Position numbers and translations under genes: made by a program
The notes under the pieces: generated by a model
Database searches by the model: none
What the model was told of the DNA's origin: nothing
Seen by the model: the letters and a program-made list of their open reading frames with translations, nothing else
Shown here: positions 1 through 6,439 of the stretch, piece by piece
Layout: every line of letters starts with the position of its first letter
Position numbering within the stretch: the first letter of the stretch is position 1
Assembly (NCBI GenBank): GCA_021204735.1
Contig: JAJPYV010000137.1
Span: 1 to 8,350, forward strand
Length of the DNA stretch: 8,350 nt
Direction of reading: 5' to 3'
DNA from: Prevotella sp.
GTDB lineage: Bacteria > Bacteroidota > Bacteroidia > Bacteroidales > Bacteroidaceae

Positions 1-116
1 GCATTATATGTATTAAAATATTATAATAGCAAGGGTGCATTTTGAAAAATAATTAAAACAGCAATTTGTACATTTTCTTTTCAAAAAATTTATAACACAG
101 ATAACGTAAAAATCAC

Positions 117-124
117 TATCTTTG
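117..124 (+). promoter_or_regulatory. Bacteroidota-type -7 promoter box for the operon
   Basis: TATCTTTG matches the TAnnTTTG -7 consensus of Bacteroidota primary-sigma promoters exactly, and is followed by CG as is common in this group. It ends 17 bases before the ATG at 142, so the transcript would have a very short leader of roughly 10 to 14 bases. No good TTTG -33 element is visible at the usual distance; the region around 89-98 is only AT-rich. Two ATAAC direct repeats (92-96 and 101-105) lie between the expected -33 and -7 positions and could be part of an operator. This is the best candidate for the promoter driving all five genes. Confidence 0.65.
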
Positions 125-141
125 CGAAAAATTCAATTTCT

Positions 142-366
142 ATGGCAGATATCAATAGGTTAAAGATAGTTTTAGTTGAGAAAAAGAAAACAAGCAAATG
201 GTTAGCGGAAACCTTAGGAAAGGATCCTGCCACTGTATCAAAATGGTGCACAAACACATCACAGCCCAGCATCGCCACATTGTTAGAAATCGCAAGACTT
301 CTTGACGTGGACATTAAAGACCTACTCATACAGACATCACAAAACAACAAACTCACTGCCTTCTGA
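142..366 (+). CDS. Small XRE/Cro-CI-type helix-turn-helix transcriptional regulator
   Basis: This 74-residue protein is almost entirely one Cro/CI-type HTH domain. Residues about 3-12 form helix 1, TSKWLAETLGKD (17-28) holds the first helix of the HTH, PATVSKWCTN (29-38) is the recognition helix, and PSIATLLEIARLLDVDIKDLL (about 42-62) gives the typical last helices. A short polar tail follows. It has no ligand-binding or protease domain, so it probably works as a dimeric DNA-binding repressor or activator. The ATG sits 17 bases after a TAnnTTTG box, and the stop codon shares one base with the next start (TGATG), implying translational coupling with the 814-residue gene. As first gene next to the promoter it could autoregulate the operon. 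The fold is clear; its targets are inference. Confidence 0.9.
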   Translation: MADINRLKIVLVEKKKTSKWLAETLGKDPATVSKWCTNTSQPSIATLLEIARLLDVDIKDLLIQTSQNNKLTAF

Positions 367-2810
367 TGAACATTGTAGCACGTAACCCATACCGTATGTT
401 AGGGGTGTTTGCCAACGATTCGTTACGAACCCGCACAGCAAACATAGGGAAAATACGTGCGTTCATGAAAATAGGAAAAGAAGTTCATTTTGAAGCTGAT
501 GCAGAAGATCTTTTAGGTCCAATCCATAGAACCCCAGAAGCAATTGATGAGGCAATAGCACTTCTTTCAGACAAGACAGAAAGTGCAATACAAGCATTGT
601 TTTGGTTTCATTCCACAGGCTGGGAAAGCCCTGACCCTACAACCAAATTCTTCTCAACTGATCATGAAATAGTAAAAGATCTGAATCTGACAATTCTCGA
701 AGATTATAAAGATTTCATAAACATTGCAGTAAGGTGTCTTGCAAAAGGTAATTTTCCATACGCAGCAAAATATTATACTCGCTTTATTGAATCTGGCGGA
801 TTTAGAAATGATTTTCTTAATGCGTATGGTATCAGAACCAAACCATACGATGAAGATGACTATAGTATTATCAAACCGTTTATTAACAGATTGGTAACAG
901 AATATCCTAACGTGAATTGGTGGAATTTATATCTGCATTTTTTCAAAAACATGTACACTTTTCCATACGTCAAAGAAGCGTTTGAAGATATTGCCATAAA
1001 ACAAATCAAGAAAAATATTGAGGAAGCAAGCCACCGTAAAAGATATGGAGAATTTAAAGTAGCGGAGGATTTAAAAGCCAACTGTGCTGTTTATGTGAAT
1101 ATATTACAACCACTTGATGGCATGCATCCATCTGCAAAAGGTCAAATTGTCCTGGATAAACTTTGTGACAAATTAATCGAAAAATGCAAGGAATACTATC
1201 AATATACAAAATCAGATGATGAATTTTCTGTTCTTCCAACATTGAAAATGGTAAACTATGCCTTATTGCTTGCTTCAAGCAATAAGATATTGAAAAAAGT
1301 AAAAGATTTCAAAAAAGAGCTTGAAGAGGATGTTAAGACTTTGCCTCCAAAAGAAGTTTTGGATGAGGCCAATGCCATAAAACAGGAAATAAAGAAGTTT
1401 TGCAAGAAAAACGATGATGTAAAGTGGTCTTTAGAACTGGTAAGAAACTGCATTCCATATTTAAGAGAAATAAGATTTAAAGTAGGAAAAGAAAACCTCT
1501 ATTTCATAAAAATTTCTACAAGGATTGCGGATAATGCCATATACATCTGCTTTAAGGAAAGTTTTTATAAATTCAATGTATTTATAAAAGTATTTGGTTT
1601 GCGTACTAATGAACGTGAAAGATTGCTCAATGCGTGGATGTTAGTTTTATTTCTTAAACAATTTGAACTGAAAGAGGATTTCCGCGAAAATAAACTAAAC
1701 CGTCTCAAGAGAACTCTCAAGGAAAATTTTAATGAATATCATGTTGATTACAGTGATATCCAGGTTGATAATTTATGGCTTACTGATGAAGATTTTTTAA
1801 GTCAATTCAAAGATTACGACTCATTGGCAAAGTTCTGTTTAAAGCATCCAGATAGTATTTATATTAAGGCTGCAATAAATAAAAAACAGTATTATGAGTG
1901 GAAAGAATATCCAAAGATTGTAACTTTAAAAAGCCTGTTGGAATATGAGGAAAAATATCCCCACAACTATTTAACATCTTTCATATTATCCATTTTAGAG
2001 AAAATGCTGGAAGATCCTTCCAAATGGTCATTTTATGACTACAAACGTTTACTTGCATTGTTTCCAGAGATTTACGAAAAGCCTGATTTAATAAGTCAGA
2101 TTGATGAGATCGTCTTCACTCACTGCCATAGTTTGGCTGATTTCAAGTTCTATGTCTCATTATTCAAAAATGGTATTCATATCAAAGAGGCTAAAGATAA
2201 AATAGATGACATTATATTTAGTTTATGTCATACGAAAGAAAATTTTGTGCGTTATATCATAGACTATCCATCAGGCAGGCATTATAACGAGGCTTTATCT
2301 AAGTTGGAATATATCGAATATCAAAATGCACTGAGGAGTGGAGATTATACAGAATATTTCAGGCGATTTCCGCATGGTCTTCATGCCGAAGAATTACGTA
2401 GAAAAAAAGACGAGGAATTTTATGAGCACTGTAAAAAAGCAAAAGATTATGAGGAATATTTGATATTGTTTCCTAATGGGATATATGCAAAATCGGCAAA
2501 ACGTAAAGTATATAAAAATATTTTCAGACTATTCTGCAAGTCTATGAAATTATCTTTCGGTGACATCCTTAGAAAACCAGCATGGAGCAAAGTCATTACT
2601 GTAATATGTTTTATAATATTTTTCTTAGTCGTATCATTTGCACTTACAAAAATTCTACACAAAGATGATTTTGATGATATTGATTATACTAAATATGTCA
2701 ATGACAACAGTGCTACCGAAGATGTATCAAATGATGATAAAGTTACAGAAAATGAAGTTGATGAAGATGAGCCTATCGTAATTGAATGGGATGATGATTG
2801 GGAATATTAA
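366..2810 (+). CDS. Membrane-anchored J-domain-like protein with 34-residue helical repeats (putative Hsp70 co-chaperone)
   Basis: This is an 814-residue protein. Residues 7-82 follow a J-domain pattern: NPYRMLGV resembles helix I (DYYEILGV), residues 19-40 a basic helix II, and AIALLSDKTESAIQALF (63-79) helix III and its LSDPEKRxxYD end. The HPD position reads H41-F42-E43, so canonical stimulation of Hsp70 by HPD is not expected. The middle (about 100-480) is helical, charged and unrecognised. Residues 588-722 hold about four repeats with F-x-x-Y, FPxG and A-x-x-K positions, and weaker copies may begin near 483. Residues 743-764 are one transmembrane helix, followed by a 50-residue strongly acidic tail; Lys/Arg before the helix place the N-terminus in the cytoplasm and the tail in the periplasm. 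It starts in a TGATG overlap with the HTH gene. The J-like call is by eye and could be only a structural resemblance; the Hsp70 and GrpE-like neighbours support it. Confidence 0.6.
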   Translation: MNIVARNPYRMLGVFANDSLRTRTANIGKIRAFMKIGKEVHFEADAEDLLGPIHRTPEAIDEAIALLSDKTESAIQALFWFHSTGWESPDPTTKFFSTDHEIVKDLNLTILEDYKDFINIAVRCLAKGNFPYAAKYYTRFIESGGFRNDFLNAYGIRTKPYDEDDYSIIKPFINRLVTEYPNVNWWNLYLHFFKNMYTFPYVKEAFEDIAIKQIKKNIEEASHRKRYGEFKVAEDLKANCAVYVNILQPLDGMHPSAKGQIVLDKLCDKLIEKCKEYYQYTKSDDEFSVLPTLKMVNYALLLASSNKILKKVKDFKKELEEDVKTLPPKEVLDEANAIKQEIKKFCKKNDDVKWSLELVRNCIPYLREIRFKVGKENLYFIKISTRIADNAIYICFKESFYKFNVFIKVFGLRTNERERLLNAWMLVLFLKQFELKEDFRENKLNRLKRTLKENFNEYHVDYSDIQVDNLWLTDEDFLSQFKDYDSLAKFCLKHPDSIYIKAAINKKQYYEWKEYPKIVTLKSLLEYEEKYPHNYLTSFILSILEKMLEDPSKWSFYDYKRLLALFPEIYEKPDLISQIDEIVFTHCHSLADFKFYVSLFKNGIHIKEAKDKIDDIIFSLCHTKENFVRYIIDYPSGRHYNEALSKLEYIEYQNALRSGDYTEYFRRFPHGLHAEELRRKKDEEFYEHCKKAKDYEEYLILFPNGIYAKSAKRKVYKNIFRLFCKSMKLSFGDILRKPAWSKVITVICFIIFFLVVSFALTKILHKDDFDDIDYTKYVNDNSATEDVSNDDKVTENEVDEDEPIVIEWDDDWEY
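2127..2531 (+). repeat. Region encoding about four 34-residue protein repeats
   Basis: Within the J-like protein, units begin at about residues 588, 622, 657 and 690, a period of 33 to 35. Each contains an aromatic pair then a proline/glycine turn and an alanine-rich helix: FKFYVSLFKNGIHIKEAK, FVRYIIDYPSGRHYNEAL, YTEYFRRFPHGLHAEELR and YEEYLILFPNGIYAKSAK. This resembles TPR-like helical hairpin repeats (F..Y...FP.G.....A) found in Bacteroidota proteins and suggests a protein-binding superhelix right before the membrane anchor. The DNA is not repetitive; the repeat exists only at protein level. Confidence 0.65.
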
Positions 2811-2814
2811 CCCC

Positions 2815-2821
2815 AAAGGAG
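2815..2821 (+). promoter_or_regulatory. Shine-Dalgarno-like AAAGGAG distant from the start codon
   Basis: AAAGGAG lies just after the stop of the 814-residue gene and is the strongest SD match in any leader here. No ATG, GTG or TTG follows at normal SD spacing. The next plausible start, ATG 2866, is 44 bases away, across a GATATA hexamer tract. It may be a ribosome standby or reinitiation site, or chance. Confidence 0.3.
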
Positions 2822-2838
2822 TCAATAATAACGACAAC

Positions 2839-2867
2839 GATATAGATATAGATATAGATATAGATAT
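2839..2867 (+). repeat. GATATA hexanucleotide tandem repeat, 4.8 copies
   Basis: Four perfect GATATA units (2839-2862) and a partial fifth GATAT (2863-2867) run directly into the ATG at 2866. If translation began further upstream (ATG 2791 or 2794, or TTG 2782, all overlapping the previous gene) the tract would encode an Asp-Ile dipeptide repeat. With the preferred start it is untranslated leader. Gain or loss of units would keep frame but change the distance between the upstream AAAGGAG and the start codon. Confidence 0.85.
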
Positions 2868-3783
2868 GAATATAAAAGAAAGAATTATAATATTGTACAT
2901 CTTTTTGATGTCTTTCATGAGCATAAATTGTTGCTTCTCACAGAGCAACAATGATGTTTCAGTGCCAAAAAGTCAGTTTGACCAATTGTCTGAAGAAATA
3001 AACTCTCTGAAAAAGAAATCTAAGGCGCAGGACAAAGAAATAAGTATGTTAAATGAAATCATTTTAAAGCAGCAAATGCATATAGATTCTCTTGAATTGC
3101 AAGTAAAAGACAACGAGAAGAATGTCAGTTCATCTATCGACAGCATGAATGTCGCAAAACAAGGCATGAATATTGCTACAATGAGATTGACTTCAGTTGT
3201 CAACACAAAATTCATGCTTGCAATTGCCTTGGCTTTAATAGCCATAATATTGGCATTATCAGCATGTATTATTTACAGAAAGAAAACAAAAAAGAGCAAC
3301 AAACTTGTTGATTCTTTCTCCGATAATATAAGCCAGTTGAAAACCATGCAAAAGTCATTGGAAAGCAAGTTGACTGATGCCGACAGCAAGACAATCGAAT
3401 TGCTTGAAAAGAACATAGAAATAGCAAGTAAAGTGGCATCACAGTCGAAAGAACAAGACCATTCATTGGCAATTGCCGTTGCAAATGAATTGACCCGTAT
3501 TCAACAGAACCTCAATTATATGGACAGTTCTGTTAAAGGTGTTTCTCAACTGAAAAACAGGGCAAAGGCACTCATAACAACCCTTAACAGTAGGCAATAT
3601 GACATCCCAGAAATGCTCGGACGTGAGTATCACGAGGGAGACAACATAGTAGCCACAATGGAATATAACGAGGACTTAGAGCCAGGCACAAATCGCATAA
3701 AAAGAGTGATTAAGCCGCAAGTCTCTTACATGGGAAAACTTATACAAGCGGCTGAAGTAGTAGTAGAATTTAACGATGATTAA
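2866..3783 (+). CDS. Single-pass inner-membrane protein with coiled coils and a C-terminal GrpE-like domain
   Basis: This protein is 305 residues from the chosen ATG 2866. I chose this start because it places a signal peptide at the N-terminus (basic MNIKER, hydrophobic 7-20, CFSQ at 23-26, likely cleaved near there). Residues 36-85 are a heptad-rich coiled coil, 116-137 a transmembrane helix, then RKKTKKSNK marks the cytoplasmic side. A second coiled coil covers about 143-195. Residues 205-302 resemble GrpE: ANELTRIQQNL matches the GrpE helix, and DLEPGTNRIKRVIKPQ plus GKLIQAAEVVVE matches the compact beta domain (E. coli GrpE has DVAPGN...GRTIRAAMVTVA). GrpE proteins exchange nucleotide on Hsp70, and the Hsp70 gene starts 11 bases downstream. 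The topology puts the GrpE-like part in the cytoplasm and the first coiled coil in the periplasm. An upstream start (2782, 2791 or 2794) would add 25 to 28 polar residues and is less likely. The GrpE link is my inference from motif order; the CDS itself is secure. Confidence 0.6.
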   Translation: MNIKERIIILYIFLMSFMSINCCFSQSNNDVSVPKSQFDQLSEEINSLKKKSKAQDKEISMLNEIILKQQMHIDSLELQVKDNEKNVSSSIDSMNVAKQGMNIATMRLTSVVNTKFMLAIALALIAIILALSACIIYRKKTKKSNKLVDSFSDNISQLKTMQKSLESKLTDADSKTIELLEKNIEIASKVASQSKEQDHSLAIAVANELTRIQQNLNYMDSSVKGVSQLKNRAKALITTLNSRQYDIPEMLGREYHEGDNIVATMEYNEDLEPGTNRIKRVIKPQVSYMGKLIQAAEVVVEFNDD

Positions 3784-3794
3784 ACACAAAATAT

Positions 3795-6344
3795 ATGAAA
3801 AGCAACAAGATTATTTACGGAATCGATTTGGGAACAACCAATTCGTCTATCGCAAAATTTGAGAATGGTAAAGCGGTGGTAAAGAAAAGTCCGCTACAAG
3901 GAGACGTAACACCTTCTTGTGTCCACGTCACCCCAAAGGCACGCTATGTAGTGGGACAGAAATCATACGCACAATTGGGCAAAGATATGTGTATGGCTTT
4001 CTTAAGACCAGAGAAATACAAGTCAAACACATTCATCGAGTTCAAGCGCATAATGGGGACTACAGAAAAACTGTTCAGCAGCAACTTAGAGAGAAACGGA
4101 CTTGAGCCTACCCTATCGCCAGAACAGCTTTCTGCAGAGGTACTTAAAACTCTCCGCTCATACGTTAACGATGATGATGTCAAGGAAGCTGTTATCACCG
4201 TTCCTGCCTTATTCAACAATACACAGAAAGACGCTACAAAGGCAGCTGCAAAGATGGCGGGCTTTGACCATTTCGAACTTATTCAGGAGCCTGTTGCAGC
4301 ATCAGTAGCATACGGTCTTGGTTCGAAAATGAAAAACGCCTACTGGCTTGTGTTCGACCTTGGCGGTGGAACTTTTGATGCCGCTCTTATGAAAATCGAG
4401 GACGGTATAATGAAAGCTGTTGATACTGCCGGTAACAACCACCTTGGCGGCAAGGACATCGACAATGCTATAGTAGAGCACATAATTATCCCATACTTGA
4501 AAGAGAATTACACGATAGACGAATGTCTGAAAAATGATGCTTTCAAGGGTATGTGGAAAGCAAAAGCAGAGGAGGCGAAAATCAACCTCTCATTCAACGA
4601 CAGTTATGCTCTTCAAACTGACCTTGGAGAAGATTATGGTTGCGATGATGATGAGAATGACTTTGAACTTGACATGACAATTTCACAAGAGCAATTGAAA
4701 GAGGTTGAATGCCCTATTTTCCAACAGGCTATTGACATAACAAACAAATTACTTAAAAAGAACAATATCTCTGGCACACAGTTGGGCGCATTGATATTAG
4801 TGGGCGGCCCTACTTACTCACCAGTATTGCGTGAGATGCTACGCAAGCAGGTTACACCAAATGTTGACACGAGTATCGACCCGATGACTGCCGTAGCATG
4901 CGGTGCCGCACTATATGGCTCCACCATTGATGTGCCAGAGGAGATAGTCGATTCCCGGAGAGACCGCACAAAAATCCAGTTGGAGGTGTCAGTAAAGAGC
5001 ACATCTGTCGAAGATGTCGAATATGCTGCTGTTGTGTTCTTGAAAGACAAGTGCGTGAGCTACACAGCAAATACAGTGTTCGTTGATTTTGTGAGAAACG
5101 ATGGTGAGTTCTCCACTGGCAAAACTCCAATAACGTCAGGAGGAAACGTTGTGGAACTTCGTCTCAAGCATGATGCCACAAATGTGTTCTCAATATTTTG
5201 CTACAACTCTGTTGGCGACAAGATAGACTGTGAGCCTAATTCGGTGTCTATCATTCAAGGCATTGACGGAATTGGCGATGCCGTTATGCCGCTCCATTAT
5301 GGTATCGCAAGTACGGATGATAACGATGATGTGGTGTTCACGCCATTGGATGGGTTGAAGAAGAACATGCCTCTGCCTGGTTACGGTAAAAACGCAAAGA
5401 AATTATATACCTACAAAAGCATTCGTCCTGGTATGTCGACAGACAAGCTCATCATTCCGATTTTGCAGACTGACCAAGATATCGACAAACTTGCAAATGA
5501 GCACAAGAAACTGAAAATGGTATATTGCACCCACGTGAGCGACTTAATTATCACAGGTGATGACTTGCCATCGTACCTTCCTTCGGACAGCGAACTGAAT
5601 ATAACAGTTCATGCGGAGAAATCTGGCACGATTGACAGTTTCGTGGTTGACATTCCTTACCTTGACAGACAAATTGAATTAGTGCAGAAAATGCAGGATT
5701 ACAGACAGTCAGACAAAGGTTATGATGTATATAAATCGGAAATCGCAAGTGCAAGGAATAAGTTGAATGACCTAAATGACGATTATCTATCTCAAGAATT
5801 GGATGCCGCAGCCGACCAGTACAACAGTGCACAAGGGCGTGATGCCCGTGACAAGGCAGTTGAGCGTCTCAAGGAAATCCTAAGCAAGATAGATACAGAG
5901 TATTCGCTCGGTGACTGGCAGCGCATGGAAAACAGCCTCAGATACAGATACAATGAGTTGGTTACAGACAACAATAAGTATGGCAACGACAAGACCACTA
6001 TTCGTGTGAAGAATTTCAAAGCTGACGTAGATAGAGCGATTCAGGCAAAGGATATAGAAGTTGCTAAAAAACTTCGGCAGGAAATCATTAACTTTGACTA
6101 TGAAATAGCAGAAATTGAATACCATATCTGGTGGCTAAGGCATTGGAACAATAAATTTTATGAGCAGAAATGGTCGGATATTTCAAGGGCAAGAACTCTT
6201 GTTGACCAAGGTATGCAACTTGTAAACTCTGGTAACACCTCTGTACAGGAATACCGTCCTATTGTGAATCAACTTTTCAGTATGTGCCCAAGTAAACAGC
6301 AGAAACCCCAGAACGACGGTCTACTGCGACAAAGCAACATCTGA
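3795..6344 (+). CDS. Divergent Hsp70 (DnaK-family) chaperone with extended helical C-terminus
   Basis: This 849-residue protein is about 200 residues longer than DnaK. The ATPase domain (about 5-378) keeps its key parts: phosphate-1 loop DLGTTNS (11-17), K84 in FKRIMG (DnaK K70), P137, E165 in QEP (DnaK E171), phosphate-2 DLGGGTFD (188-195) and GGPTY (337-341), so ATP hydrolysis is expected. The Arg that meets the J-domain HPD (DnaK R167) is E161. An acidic loop (about 277-292) lies in lobe IIB, where GrpE binds. The DnaK VLLLDV linker is not recognisable; KIQLEV (393-398) may replace it. A degenerate beta substrate domain appears to span about 515-620, with IPILQTD (554-560) in the place of the usual IPVxQGE strand. 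From 625 on it is helical, with Trp-rich HIWWLRHW (777-784). It lacks a signal peptide, so it is cytoplasmic. It is not the housekeeping dnaK, given its divergence and context. Confidence 0.9.
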   Translation: MKSNKIIYGIDLGTTNSSIAKFENGKAVVKKSPLQGDVTPSCVHVTPKARYVVGQKSYAQLGKDMCMAFLRPEKYKSNTFIEFKRIMGTTEKLFSSNLERNGLEPTLSPEQLSAEVLKTLRSYVNDDDVKEAVITVPALFNNTQKDATKAAAKMAGFDHFELIQEPVAASVAYGLGSKMKNAYWLVFDLGGGTFDAALMKIEDGIMKAVDTAGNNHLGGKDIDNAIVEHIIIPYLKENYTIDECLKNDAFKGMWKAKAEEAKINLSFNDSYALQTDLGEDYGCDDDENDFELDMTISQEQLKEVECPIFQQAIDITNKLLKKNNISGTQLGALILVGGPTYSPVLREMLRKQVTPNVDTSIDPMTAVACGAALYGSTIDVPEEIVDSRRDRTKIQLEVSVKSTSVEDVEYAAVVFLKDKCVSYTANTVFVDFVRNDGEFSTGKTPITSGGNVVELRLKHDATNVFSIFCYNSVGDKIDCEPNSVSIIQGIDGIGDAVMPLHYGIASTDDNDDVVFTPLDGLKKNMPLPGYGKNAKKLYTYKSIRPGMSTDKLIIPILQTDQDIDKLANEHKKLKMVYCTHVSDLIITGDDLPSYLPSDSELNITVHAEKSGTIDSFVVDIPYLDRQIELVQKMQDYRQSDKGYDVYKSEIASARNKLNDLNDDYLSQELDAAADQYNSAQGRDARDKAVERLKEILSKIDTEYSLGDWQRMENSLRYRYNELVTDNNKYGNDKTTIRVKNFKADVDRAIQAKDIEVAKKLRQEIINFDYEIAEIEYHIWWLRHWNNKFYEQKWSDISRARTLVDQGMQLVNSGNTSVQEYRPIVNQLFSMCPSKQQKPQNDGLLRQSNI

Positions 6345-6365
6345 TAACCTTAACCTGTAAAAATA

Positions 6366-6400
6366 TCAAGCGAATTTCTCAAGCTAAAATCCTCTCAAGC
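6366..6400 (+). repeat. Three TCAAGC direct repeats upstream of the pseudokinase-AAA+ gene
   Basis: TCAAGC occurs at 6366-6371, 6379-6384 and 6395-6400, each followed by an A/T-rich stretch, with start-to-start distances of 13 and 16 bases. They lie in the 95-base gap between the Hsp70 and pseudokinase-AAA+ genes, upstream of a possible promoter, and could be a regulator binding site. The copies are short and chance is not excluded. Confidence 0.35.
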
Positions 6401-6427
6401 AAAAAAGAATTTTTAACTTTTAATTTT

Positions 6428-6435
6428 TAATTTTG
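6428..6435 (+). promoter_or_regulatory. Possible internal promoter -7 box, or AT-rich translation leader
   Basis: TAATTTTG fits TAnnTTTG but ends only 4 bases before the ATG at 6440, so a transcript from it would be nearly leaderless. It sits at the end of a periodic T/A tract (6410-6434, units close to TTTTTAAC/TTTTAAT), which can create such a match by chance. The gap before it is the largest between genes of the operon and holds no terminator hairpin, so read-through from the Hsp70 gene is expected in any case. Confidence 0.3.
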
Positions 6436-6439
6436 ATAA

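Noticed and set aside
2782..2865. Extended N-terminus for the GrpE-like protein starting at TTG 2782 or ATG 2791/2794
   Set aside because: It would put about 25 polar residues including an Asp-Ile repeat in front of a clear signal peptide and overlap the previous gene; ATG 2866 gives a normal signal peptide.
3795..6344. Housekeeping dnaK
   Set aside because: The substrate domain, linker and C-terminus are strongly divergent, the protein is about 200 residues longer, and the neighbours are accessory genes.
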